Assembly (NCBI GenBank): GCA_900543945.1
Contig: UQTN01000082.1
Location: 1-9,753 of the forward strand
From: an uncultured Collinsella sp.
GTDB taxonomy: Bacteria > Actinomycetota > Coriobacteriia > Coriobacteriales > Coriobacteriaceae
Direction: 5' to 3'
DNA length: 9,753 nucleotides
Shown: in pieces, positions 1 through 6,366 of the stretch
How positions within the stretch are numbered: the first letter of the stretch is position 1
Layout: each line of letters opens with the position of its first letter
Made by a program: the position numbers and the translations under genes
Notes under the pieces: generated by a model
The model's database searches: none
Told to the model about the DNA's origin: nothing
Seen by the model: the letters and a program-made list of their open reading frames with translations, nothing else

Positions 1-1270
1 CGACATGAACAAGGCCGCCGAGATCACCGAGCAGCAGAAGGCTGCCGAGATTGAACTCGCCGAGGCCAAGGCTGCCTGGACCGCCGAGCTCGACGCCAGC
101 CCGCTCACCATCGATGTCTCCCAGATCGCCGATATCGTGTCCGTGACCTCGGGCGTGCCGGTGTCCTCGCTTACCGAGAGCGAGAGCCGGCGCCTGCTGC
201 AGGCCGAAAGCGTGCTCAAGACACGTATCATCGGTCAGGATGAGGCTGTCGAGGCAGTTGCCAAGGCCGTGCGCCGCAGCCGCTCGCCGCTCAAGGACCC
301 GCGCCGCCCCGGCGGCAGCTTTATCTTCCTGGGCCCCACCGGCACGGGCAAGACCGAGCTCGCCAAGACGCTCGCCGAGTATCTCTTTGGCAGCAAGGAC
401 GCGCTCATCAGTTTCGACATGTCGGAGTTCGGCAGCGAGTTCGAGGTCTCCAAGCTTATCGGTAGCCCTCCGGGTTACGTGGGCCACGACGAGGGCGGTC
501 AGCTCACCAAGGCCGTGCGCCGTCATCCGTACTCGGTTGTGCTGTTCGACGAGATTGAGAAGGCGCACCCCGATATCTTCAACATCCTGCTGCAGGTGCT
601 GGAAGAGGGTCGTCTGACCGATAGCCAGGGCAAGACGGTCGACTTCCGCAACACCGTGATTATCATGACATCCAACGTGGGCGCCCGCGAGATTGCGCAG
701 GATGCAAGCGTTGGCTTTGGCACCACCGGCGAGCAGGGCCTTACCTCGAGCGAGATTCGCGGCCGTGCGATGGGCGAACTCAAGCGCCTGTTCCGCCCTG
801 AGCTGCTCAACCGTATCGACGACATCGTGGTGTTCCAGAAGCTCTCGGGCGAGAACCTGACCAAGATCGCGCACCTGCTGGTGGACGACCTGCGTCAGCG
901 CCTGATTGCCAACGGCATGAACATCAAGCTCACCGATGCGGCCTATGACAAGATCGTGGCCGAGGGCACCGACCTCACCAACGGTGCGCGTCCGCTGCGC
1001 CGCGCTATTCAAAAGCTCATCGAGGACCCGCTGTCTGAGGAGCTTCTGGCTGGCGAGTGGGGCGAGGGCGATACCGTCCTGTGCGACGTGGCCGATGGCA
1101 AGTTTGTCTTTAGCCACGGCACGGGCGAGATCCCGGCACCGCGTCCGGCAGGTACGCTCGGTGGCGATACCGCCCCGGCGGCACCGCACACTGGCAGCGC
1201 CGCGCCCGTAAGCGGCGGCGTGACCTCGGGTCCCGGCGGCATGATGCAAGCCGGTTCCGGCGCGCTGTAA
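1..1270 (+). CDS. clpC: ATP-dependent Clp protease ATP-binding subunit ClpC, 3' part (5' end outside window)
   Basis: This is the C-terminal part of a class I Clp/HSP100 AAA+ unfoldase. It would feed proteins into the ClpP chamber in the cytoplasm. The frame is open to the left edge, so the N-domain, first AAA+ module and most of the middle domain are missing. Numbering from the ATG at 5, the second AAA+ module shows Walker A GPTGTGKT (110-117), the pore region GSPPGYVG (153-160), Walker B VVLFDE (178-183), sensor 1 TSN (222-224), the arginine region LFRPELLNR (262-270) and sensor 2 GARPLRR (327-333). Residues 1-30 resemble the end of the charged middle/UVR segment of ClpC, which favours ClpC over ClpB; its place upstream of disA-ispD-ispF-cysS agrees. 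After about residue 370 there is an odd tail of some 50 residues rich in Gly, Ala, Pro and Ser. A terminator follows 25 bases after the TAA stop. Confidence 0.93.
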   Translation, partial: DMNKAAEITEQQKAAEIELAEAKAAWTAELDASPLTIDVSQIADIVSVTSGVPVSSLTESESRRLLQAESVLKTRIIGQDEAVEAVAKAVRRSRSPLKDPRRPGGSFIFLGPTGTGKTELAKTLAEYLFGSKDALISFDMSEFGSEFEVSKLIGSPPGYVGHDEGGQLTKAVRRHPYSVVLFDEIEKAHPDIFNILLQVLEEGRLTDSQGKTVDFRNTVIIMTSNVGAREIAQDASVGFGTTGEQGLTSSEIRGRAMGELKRLFRPELLNRIDDIVVFQKLSGENLTKIAHLLVDDLRQRLIANGMNIKLTDAAYDKIVAEGTDLTNGARPLRRAIQKLIEDPLSEELLAGEWGEGDTVLCDVADGKFVFSHGTGEIPAPRPAGTLGGDTAPAAPHTGSAAPVSGGVTSGPGGMMQAGSGAL

Positions 1271-1295
1271 GGCGTAACAAAACCTTGTGTCCACG

Positions 1296-1322
1296 AGGGC
1301 GTTCCAAAGGGGCGCCCTTTTT
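1296..1322 (+). terminator. Intrinsic terminator after clpC
   Basis: AGGGCG (1296-1301) pairs with CGCCCT (1313-1318). Two U-G pairs and CC/GG extend the stem inward to about 10 bp closed by an AAA triloop (1306-1308). A run of five T (1318-1322) follows at once. This is a textbook factor-independent terminator and suggests that clpC transcription ends here rather than reading into pepD. Confidence 0.9.
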
Positions 1323-1522
1323 CTGTTGGAAAGGCCCCTTCGTTCAAAGTGGATCTCATTAAACACATCAATGGCGTATGCATAAACGTTGATCAAGCGT
1401 TGAGGTTGGTTGAAGGGCCCAACGTCCCTTCGGTGCGGCCCGTCTAGCCTGCTTTATCTTAATAAAGTGGCGTTTCCCCGCCGTTAGCCGATGATGCAAG
1501 GGCGCTCGGCGTTTTCGACTGG

Positions 1523-1551
1523 TTTATGCACGCAAAGTCTGGGAATATACA
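1523..1551 (+). promoter_or_regulatory. Possible weak sigma70-type promoter for pepD
   Basis: A TATACA hexamer (1546-1551) lies 17 bases downstream of TTTATG (1523-1528). The -10 is fair and the -35 matches the TTGACA consensus at only about half its positions. Because clpC ends in a strong terminator, pepD needs its own promoter in the 1323-1595 gap; this is the best candidate I see, but it is weak. Confidence 0.3.
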
Positions 1552-1584
1552 AGTCGCATGTCTTACTGTCTAACCAGTTGCGCC

Positions 1585-1591
1585 AAGGAGG
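1585..1591 (+). promoter_or_regulatory. Ribosome binding site of pepD
   Basis: AAGGAGG lies four bases before the ATG at 1596. It fixes the start at 1596. The same frame is open upstream to an ATG at 1491, but that codon has no comparable Shine-Dalgarno sequence. Confidence 0.85.
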
Positions 1592-1595
1592 CACC

Positions 1596-3053
1596 ATGGA
1601 TTACAAGATCACCGGCTACGAGCCCGCCCAACTGTTCCATTTCTTTGAGGAGGTCAGCGCGATCCCCCGTGGGTCTGGCAACGAGAAGGGCATCAGCGAT
1701 TTCCTGGTTGCGTTTGCCAAGGAGCGCGGCCTCGATGTGTACCAGGACGAGGTCTACAACGTCATCATTCGCAAGCCCGCTTCTGCCGGCGCCGAGAATG
1801 CCCCGACCGTGATGCTGCAGGGCCACATCGACATGGTGTGCGACAAGCTGGGCTCTGTTGAGCACGACTTTACGACCGATGGTATCGACCTGGTCGTCAA
1901 GGATGGCGTCCTCACCGCTAACGGCACCACCCTGGGCGCCGACAACGGTATCGCCGTCGCTCTGATGCTCACTGTTCTCGATGACGATTCGATCGTTCAC
2001 CCCGCCCTCGAGTGCGTATTCACCACCGACGAGGAGACTGGCCTGGTCGGCGCCGAGACGCTCGACAAGTCCCAGATTAGCGCCCGCACCATGATTAACC
2101 TTGACTCCGAGGAAGAGGGCGTTGCCACCGTCAGCTGCGCCGGCGGCGTCGTTGTTACCTACACCTGCCCCATCGTGCGCGAGCACAAGACCGGCAGCAC
2201 CCTCACGCTCGACATCTCCGGCCTACTGGGTGGTCATTCCGGCAACGATATCAACCTGGAGCGCGGCAACGGCAACCTCATCATGGCCCGCATCATCGAC
2301 CGCCTGATGGTCGCCGGCGAGCCCGCCATCGTTAGCTTTAACGGCGGCACTAAGGACAACGCCATCAACCGTGAGTGCAAGGCCGAGCTGGTTTACGCTG
2401 ACCACGCTGCCGCCGAGGCCGCGGCCCAGATCGCAAAGGACATCATCGCCGACGTCACTGCCGAGCTCGAGGTCTTCGACCCCGGCTTTACCTGCACCGT
2501 CGAGATTGCCGACGACGCCGAGGTCGAGGCCATGGACGAGAAGTCCGCACTTGCCCTCATTCGCGCTCTGCGTCTTGCCCCCAATGGTGTGATTCGCCGC
2601 AACGTCGCCACCGACGGCTCCGTCGAGGTTTCCTCCAACATCGGTGTGGTTGCCACTTCTGACGACGAGGTCAAGATCATGCTGTCCCCGCGCTCCTCGA
2701 TCACCTCGCTGCAGAACGAGTTCAAGGACCGCCTCCAGACGCTGGCCGATGTCCTGGGCTTCGACGCCAAGTTCGAGTTCGAGTATCCCGGCTGGAGCTA
2801 TGCCGAGCATTCGCCGGTCCGCGACGTTTTTGTCGAGAGCTATCGCGAGCTCTTTGGCTCCGAGCTGCGCATCGAGTCCATTCACGCCGGCCTTGAGTGC
2901 GGCCTGTTTGCTGAGGCCCTGCACGGCCTGGACGCCATCGCCGTGGGCCCGACGCTCTCCGATGTCCACACCCCGGACGAGAGCATGGAGCTCGCTTCTG
3001 CCGAGCGCTTCTACGAGCTGCTCATCGACGTCCTCAAGCGCCTCGCTGCGTAA
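1596..3053 (+). CDS. pepD: Cytosolic dipeptidase PepD (aminoacyl-histidine dipeptidase, M20 family)
   Basis: A 485-residue zinc-dependent dipeptidase of the M20 metallopeptidase family, the same length as the well-known PepD enzymes. It would cleave a wide range of dipeptides, including Xaa-His, in the cytoplasm at the end of peptide breakdown. The di-metal site is visible in order: QGHIDM with H77 and D79, LGADNG with the bridging D116, TTDEETG with the general base E146 and E147, NLDSEEEG with D170, and near the C-terminus SDVHTP with H458. The GGHSGNDI segment (212-219) marks the lid domain of this family. There is no signal peptide. The start at ATG 1596 is chosen for the adjacent AAGGAGG; the upstream in-frame ATG at 1491 would add 35 unsupported residues. 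pepD stands alone, separated from clpC by a terminator and convergent with mntP. It is not part of the usual clpC operon of Firmicutes. Confidence 0.93.
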   Translation: MDYKITGYEPAQLFHFFEEVSAIPRGSGNEKGISDFLVAFAKERGLDVYQDEVYNVIIRKPASAGAENAPTVMLQGHIDMVCDKLGSVEHDFTTDGIDLVVKDGVLTANGTTLGADNGIAVALMLTVLDDDSIVHPALECVFTTDEETGLVGAETLDKSQISARTMINLDSEEEGVATVSCAGGVVVTYTCPIVREHKTGSTLTLDISGLLGGHSGNDINLERGNGNLIMARIIDRLMVAGEPAIVSFNGGTKDNAINRECKAELVYADHAAAEAAAQIAKDIIADVTAELEVFDPGFTCTVEIADDAEVEAMDEKSALALIRALRLAPNGVIRRNVATDGSVEVSSNIGVVATSDDEVKIMLSPRSSITSLQNEFKDRLQTLADVLGFDAKFEFEYPGWSYAEHSPVRDVFVESYRELFGSELRIESIHAGLECGLFAEALHGLDAIAVGPTLSDVHTPDESMELASAERFYELLIDVLKRLAA

Positions 3054-3095
3054 AGGTCGCTTTGGCTAAGCCGCTCTAAAACGGCTGGCTATGAA

Positions 3096-3128
3096 AACGG
3101 CCGCCTGGCGTAATGCCGGGCGGCCGTT
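3096..3128. terminator. Shared hairpin terminator between convergent pepD and mntP
   Basis: AACGGCCGCC (3096-3105) is the exact reverse complement of GGCGGCCGTT (3119-3128). A U-G pair and GGC/GCC continue the stem to 14 bp with a GTAAT loop (3110-3114). On the minus strand it is followed by TTTTCAT, so it serves mntP best; on the plus strand the tail (TTATTCG) is poorer but the very stable stem may still stop pepD transcripts. It starts 43 bases after the pepD stop and 6 bases past the mntP stop. Confidence 0.82.
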
Positions 3129-3133
3129 ATTCG

Positions 3134-3712
3134 TTACAGTGCGAGGATCCCAAGGTGCTCAAGCAAGATCTTAAGCCCGATGAGGATGAGCACGACGCCA
3201 CCCACGATGGTGGCAGGCTTTTCGTAGCGCGCGCCAAAGGTGTGGCCGATCGCTACGCCGGCGACGGAGAAGATAAACGTTGTGACGCCGATAAGCGATA
3301 CAGCGGGAACGATGTCAACCGAGAGCGCCGCAAATGAGATGCCTACGGCTAGGGCGTCGATTGAGGTGGCGATGGCGAGGATCAGGTACTCGCCCAGGTC
3401 AATCTTTTCGGCATCCTTGCCGTCGCCTTCATTCTCGTCCTCGGTAAAGGCTTCCCACAGCATTTTGCCGCCGATAAAGGCCAAAAGAATAAAGGCGATC
3501 CAATGGTCGATGGGTCCGATGATACCCACGAACTGGCTGCCGAGTGCCCAGCCGATCACGGGCATGCCGGCCTGAAAGCCGCCAAAGAACAGGCCGAGCA
3601 CCACGGCGACCTTAAGGTTGATCTTTTTCATGCCGAGGCCCTTGCAGATGGATACGGCAAAGGCGTCCATCGAAAGGCCAACGGCAAGCAACACAAGCTC
3701 TACGAGTCCCAT
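3134..3712 (-). CDS. mntP: Manganese efflux pump MntP (YebN family)
   Basis: A 192-residue membrane protein of the MntP family, which exports Mn2+ from the cytoplasm and protects against manganese excess. About six hydrophobic segments are visible in two related halves. Each half carries a signature: LSMDAFAVSICKG with D16 in the first, and TSIDALAVGISFA with D119 in the second. These aspartates correspond to residues known to matter in E. coli MntP (188 residues). FGGFQAGMP (42-51) is another family hallmark. An acidic loop (about 89-105, EDENEGDGKDAE) separates the halves. The start is ATG at 3712, preceded by AGGGAG with a 7-base gap. The frame is open further upstream, but that part is the terminator and riboswitch. 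Control by the yybP-ykoY riboswitch immediately upstream independently supports the Mn2+ role. It sits opposite in strand to all its neighbours. Confidence 0.95.
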   Translation of the reverse strand: MGLVELVLLAVGLSMDAFAVSICKGLGMKKINLKVAVVLGLFFGGFQAGMPVIGWALGSQFVGIIGPIDHWIAFILLAFIGGKMLWEAFTEDENEGDGKDAEKIDLGEYLILAIATSIDALAVGISFAALSVDIVPAVSLIGVTTFIFSVAGVAIGHTFGARYEKPATIVGGVVLILIGLKILLEHLGILAL

Positions 3713-3719
3713 AGTCTGG

Positions 3720-3744
3720 CTCCCTCTCTGCGGGCAGGCCCGCA
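3720..3744 (-). promoter_or_regulatory. mntP ribosome binding site with an adjoining perfect hairpin
   Basis: On the minus strand TGCGGG-CCTG-CCCGCA (3744-3729) forms a 6-bp GC-rich stem with a 4-base loop. It ends three bases before the Shine-Dalgarno AGGGAG (3725-3720), which is seven bases before the ATG. The hairpin could affect ribosome access or RNA stability beyond the transcriptional riboswitch; that role is inference. The RBS itself decides the mntP start. Confidence 0.6.
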
Positions 3745-3767
3745 TGTACCTCTGGTGGGGGAGCAAC

Positions 3768-3814
3768 AAAAAGAGACCCGTGGCGTACGCGTTGCGCGCA
3801 CAGCCACGAGTCTC
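3768..3814 (-). terminator. Riboswitch-controlled terminator in the mntP leader
   Basis: Read on the minus strand, GAGACUCGUGGC (3814-3803) pairs with GCCACGGGUCUC (3784-3773): 12 bp including one U-G. After a bulged U the stem goes on for 7 bp (GUGCGCG with CGCGUAC) to a CAA loop. Five U follow directly (3772-3768). The 5' arm is also the 3' end of the manganese aptamer (conserved GAACGAGA plus the P1 strand CUCGU), so aptamer and terminator cannot form together. This is the arrangement of an ON switch: Mn2+ holds the aptamer, the terminator does not form, and mntP is transcribed. Confidence 0.92.
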
Positions 3815-3903
3815 GTTCATTAAGGCAAGCCAGGCCGCATTGGCCAGTATGTTGACTTGCCGCGCCACCGGAGGCGAACCCGGTCACGCGACTACTCCCT
3901 CAT
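3806..3903 (-). ncRNA. yybP-ykoY manganese riboswitch (aptamer) upstream of mntP
   Basis: The minus strand carries the conserved elements of the yybP-ykoY Mn2+ aptamer in order and spacing. P1 is AUGAG (3903-3899) with CUCGU (3810-3806). The conserved GGAGUAG follows at once (3898-3892). One leg is a hairpin CGCG..ACCGG/CCGGU..CGCG (3890-3861). The second leg is closed by GCAAG/CUUGC (3860-3856 with 3829-3825), contains the signature GUCAACAUACU (3856-3846) and is capped by GGCC/GGCC (3845-3842 with 3836-3833). The conserved GAACGAGA (3818-3811) closes the motif. The class is established as a Mn2+ sensor that often controls mntP-like exporters; here it lies directly before mntP with an overlapping terminator. 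Confidence 0.95.
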
Positions 3904-3910
3904 TTATGTG

Positions 3911-3939
3911 ATTCTCGATGCTACCACATGAGTAGTCAA
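3911..3939 (-). promoter_or_regulatory. Sigma70-type promoter of the mntP riboswitch transcript
   Basis: On the minus strand TTGACT (3939-3934; five of six consensus bases) is followed after exactly 17 bases by GAGAAT (3916-3911; four of six). Transcription would begin near 3904, just before the P1 helix of the manganese aptamer at 3903, which fits a leader starting with the riboswitch. Confidence 0.7.
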
Positions 3940-4083
3940 TTTGGGACGGGCTCTTTTGACTCCTAAATAGCTACCCCAGCTGTGTTCGCTCATTCTGTAA
4001 GCATCGGATTTCGCAAGCGCCGCGGGGGCAAACCGTGAGAAACTATTTAGCGTTTATGGAGCGTATACGATGGGAGCGATGCC
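3940..4083. other. Spacer between the divergent mntP and disA transcripts
   Basis: No gene is visible. A second TTGACT on the plus strand (3956-3961) mirrors AGTCAA (3934-3939), the minus-strand -35 of mntP, making an inverted repeat with a 16-base spacer. It has no good -10 at the proper distance. AT-rich TATTTA (4044-4049) and TATACG (4064-4069) precede disA but lack matching -35 boxes. disA must be transcribed from somewhere in this stretch, but I cannot place its promoter with confidence. Confidence 0.4.
4072..4076 (+). promoter_or_regulatory. Ribosome binding site deciding the disA TTG start
   Basis: GGGAG lies seven bases before TTG at 4084. The nearby ATGs at 4070 and 4079 are in other frames, and the in-frame stop TAG at 4048 excludes a start further upstream, so TTG 4084 is the best initiation codon. 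Confidence 0.75.
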
Positions 4084-5151
4084 TTGGATAAGAACGAGCT
4101 GCAAAAGCGTATGGAACAGGCCATCCGCCTGACGGCACCTGGCCAGCCGATCCGCACCGCCCTCGACATGATCATCGCCGGCCACCTGGGCGCCCTTATC
4201 TGCGTTGGCGACACCGAAAACGTGCTCGCTGCCGGTAACGACGGCTTCCCGCTCAACATTTCGTTTACCTCAAACCGTCTGTTCGAGCTTTCCAAGATGG
4301 ACGGTGCCATCGTCATCGACGGCGACCTCACCCAGATCCTGCGCGCTAACTTCCACCTCAACCCCGACCCCTCGCTTGCCACGAGCGAGACGGGCATGCG
4401 TCACCGCACCGCCGCCCGCATGTCGGTGCTCACGGATGCCATCGTGATCTCGGTTTCGGCCCGTCGTGCCGTCGTCAACGTGTACGTTCACGGCAAGAGC
4501 TACGAGATCCAGCCCGTCACCACCATCATGAGCTCGGTCAACCAGCTCGTCGCCACGCTCCAGACTACCCGTCAGTCGCTCGACCGCTCCCTGCTGCGCC
4601 TGACGGCCCTCGAGCTCGACGACTACGTTACGCTCGCCGACATTACCGGGATTTTCTCGAGCTTCGAGATCATGCAGCAGGCAAAGACCGAACTTAAGGA
4701 TTGCATTGTCAAGCTGGGCAACCAGGGCAAGCTCGTGCAGATGCAGCTCGAGCAGCTCGCCGGCTCCAGCATGGATACCGAGTACGACCTGATGATTCGC
4801 GACTATGCGAGCGATTCCTCCGAGGCCAATGCCGAAAAGATCCGCGCCAACCTGAGCCGTATGACGCCCAAGGACTTGTCCGACCCGCAGCATGTGGCGG
4901 CGGTTCTGGGTTACGACGACCTGGACGAGGACTCCGTCATGACACCGCTGGGCCTGCGCACGCTTTCGCGCGTGTCCGTCGTGCGCGACGGCGTGGCCGA
5001 GAAGATCGTCGACGAGTATGGATCGCTGCAGGAGCTCATGGACGACATCAGCGAAGATCCGGAGCGCCTGGGCGACTTTGGCGTCAACAACCCTGCCATT
5101 CTTGCGGACTCCCTGTACCGCATGAAGGGCACCAAACAGGGGAACGCATAA
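4084..5151 (+). CDS. disA: DNA integrity scanning protein DisA, diadenylate cyclase
   Basis: A 355-residue diadenylate cyclase that joins two ATP into the second messenger c-di-AMP and scans DNA for branched structures in the cytoplasm. The N-terminal DAC domain (about 1-140) has the catalytic DGA (73-75, with D73) and the ATP-contacting GMRHRTA (104-110). A helical linker (about 145-285) follows. The C-terminal helix-hairpin-helix DNA-binding part (about 288-350) shows PLGLRTLSRVS and LGDFGVNNPAI. The length and domain order match DisA of Bacillus and Thermotoga (about 360). The start is TTG with GGGAG seven bases upstream. The stop overlaps the ispD start by one base (TAATG), implying translational coupling. 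In Firmicutes disA usually follows radA behind clpC; here radA is absent from that place. Confidence 0.95.
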   Translation: MDKNELQKRMEQAIRLTAPGQPIRTALDMIIAGHLGALICVGDTENVLAAGNDGFPLNISFTSNRLFELSKMDGAIVIDGDLTQILRANFHLNPDPSLATSETGMRHRTAARMSVLTDAIVISVSARRAVVNVYVHGKSYEIQPVTTIMSSVNQLVATLQTTRQSLDRSLLRLTALELDDYVTLADITGIFSSFEIMQQAKTELKDCIVKLGNQGKLVQMQLEQLAGSSMDTEYDLMIRDYASDSSEANAEKIRANLSRMTPKDLSDPQHVAAVLGYDDLDEDSVMTPLGLRTLSRVSVVRDGVAEKIVDEYGSLQELMDDISEDPERLGDFGVNNPAILADSLYRMKGTKQGNA

Positions 5152-5879
5152 TGGCGCCCGTATGCGCCGTGGTCGTTGCCGGTGGCAGCGGCCAGCGCTT
5201 TGGTAACCCCGGTGGTAAGCAGCTCGTCAATGTAGCGGGCCGTCCGCTTATGAGCTGGTCCATCTGCGCATTTGACCGTAGCAATAAGGTCGGCCATATC
5301 GTCGTGGTTTGCCCTGCCGAGCGTCGTGCCGAGATGCGCCGCCTGGCCATCAGCCCGTATTCGTATAGCACGCCCATCAGCTTTGCCGATGCCGGCGAGA
5401 CCCGCCAGGATTCCACCCGCGCCGGCGTGCACGCGGTGCCGGCGGGTTTCGAATATGTCGCCATCCACGATGGCGCCCGTCCGCTCATTACGACCGAGGC
5501 TATCGACCACGCTATCGACGTGCTCGTGAGCGACCGTGCCCTCGACGGTGTCGTGTGCGGCCAGCCTGCCATCGACACACTCAAAATCGTCGATGGCGAC
5601 AACATCGTCGAGACGCCGCCGCGCGAGCTGTACTGGGCCGCGCAGACGCCGCAGATTTTTAGTGTCGACGCCATGAAGCGCGCCCATGCCGCGGCGATTG
5701 CCGAGGGCTTTATCGGCACGGACGATTCGTCACTGGTCGAGCGCATGGGTGGGCGCGTCCGCTGTGTCCAGAGCCCGCGCGATAACCTTAAGGTGACGGT
5801 ACCCGAGGACCTGCGTCCCGTAACCGCGATTCTGCTTGGCCGCATGGCCGAGGGAGAGGACCTTCCCCATGTTCAGTAA
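5151..5879 (+). CDS. ispD: 2-C-methyl-D-erythritol 4-phosphate cytidylyltransferase
   Basis: A 242-residue enzyme of the MEP isoprenoid pathway that joins CTP and 2-C-methyl-D-erythritol 4-phosphate to give CDP-methylerythritol and pyrophosphate in the cytoplasm. The nucleotide-binding loop AGGSGQRFG (10-18, with R16) and GGKQL with K23 match the catalytic Arg and Lys of the family. AGETRQDSTRAG (81-92), IHDGARP (105-111), TPQIF (166-170), GTDDSSLVE (189-197) and NLKVT (212-216, with K214) follow in the usual order. The start ATG at 5151 shares one base with the disA stop and has GGGGA seven bases upstream inside disA. The frame is open far upstream through disA, but that extension is a reading-frame shadow. 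It overlaps the next gene, ispF, by 11 bases, as expected for a coupled pathway pair. Confidence 0.95.
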   Translation: MAPVCAVVVAGGSGQRFGNPGGKQLVNVAGRPLMSWSICAFDRSNKVGHIVVVCPAERRAEMRRLAISPYSYSTPISFADAGETRQDSTRAGVHAVPAGFEYVAIHDGARPLITTEAIDHAIDVLVSDRALDGVVCGQPAIDTLKIVDGDNIVETPPRELYWAAQTPQIFSVDAMKRAHAAAIAEGFIGTDDSSLVERMGGRVRCVQSPRDNLKVTVPEDLRPVTAILLGRMAEGEDLPHVQ

Positions 5880-6363
5880 CCTGCGCATTGGCCATGGCTA
5901 CGACGTTCACCGTCTGGTGGAGGGGCGTCGATGTATCATCGGCGGTGTCGACATTCCCTACGAGCGCGGCCTGCTGGGCCACTCGGATGCCGATGTGCTC
6001 GCGCACGCCTTGGCCGACGCCATTCTGGGCGCCTGCCGCGGGGGAGATATCGGCAAGCTATTCCCCGATACCGACCCTGCCTACGAGGGTGCCGATTCGA
6101 TGGTGCTGCTCGCCCGCGTGATGGACTATGCGCGCGAGCTGGGCTTTGAGTTTGTCGATGCCGATTGCACCATTGCCTGCCAGCAACCCAAGATCACTCC
6201 GCACCGCGATGCCATGCGCGCCAACCTTGCCCATGCCCTGGGCGTCGACGTCGAAAACGTGGGCGTCGCCGCCACTACGACCGAAAAGCTCGGTTGGGAA
6301 GGCCAGGGCGAGGGAATCGGCGCCTGGGCCGTCTGCCTGCTACAGAAAACCGTTAAGGAGTAA
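5869..6363 (+). CDS. ispF: 2-C-methyl-D-erythritol 2,4-cyclodiphosphate synthase
   Basis: A 164-residue enzyme two steps after IspD in the MEP pathway. It cyclises the phosphorylated CDP-methylerythritol to the 2,4-cyclodiphosphate with release of CMP, as a trimer with a metal site at the subunit interfaces. Metal ligands are visible in GHGYDVHRL (D12, H14) and LGHSDADVL (H38). GDIGKLFPDTDP (59-70), DCTIACQQPKI (99-109) and ATTTEKLGWEGQGEGI (125-140) are further family signatures. The start at 5869 is preferred to the in-frame ATG at 5836: it gives the usual short N-terminus before GHGYDVH, and AGGGAGAGGA (5851-5860) lies eight bases upstream. The intermediate kinase, IspE, is not in the window. 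The stop codon is three bases from the cysS start. Confidence 0.95.
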   Translation: MFSNLRIGHGYDVHRLVEGRRCIIGGVDIPYERGLLGHSDADVLAHALADAILGACRGGDIGKLFPDTDPAYEGADSMVLLARVMDYARELGFEFVDADCTIACQQPKITPHRDAMRANLAHALGVDVENVGVAATTTEKLGWEGQGEGIGAWAVCLLQKTVKE

Positions 6364-6366
6364 CGA

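Larger units (their letters stand above)
1323..1595 (+). other. Gene-free leader between clpC terminator and pepD, with short inverted repeats
   Basis: No credible gene lies here. Visible structure includes: AACG-TTGATCAA-g-CGTT, an imperfect palindrome (1385-1401); GAAGGG/CCCTTC with an 8-base loop (1412-1431); CTTTAT-CTTA-ATAAAG, a perfect 6-bp inverted repeat (1452-1467); and a weak GGCG/CGCC pair (1469-1482). TATACA at 1546-1551 could be a -10 box, with a poor -35 (TTTATG, 1523-1528) 17 bases upstream. It would give a start near 1558 and a short leader to pepD. I recognise no known riboswitch class or T-box. Confidence 0.5.

Noticed and set aside
1491..1595. Upstream extension of pepD to the ATG at 1491
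   Set aside because: The added 35 residues are unlike PepD N-termini, no Shine-Dalgarno precedes 1491, and AAGGAGG marks 1596.
3713..3868. Upstream extension of mntP to 3868
   Set aside because: The extension is the translated riboswitch and terminator; family-like sequence starts at MGLVELVLL at 3712, which has its own RBS.
4701..5150. Long ispD frame beginning inside disA
   Set aside because: The extra 150 residues are a frame shadow of disA; IspD homology begins exactly at the ATG at 5151.
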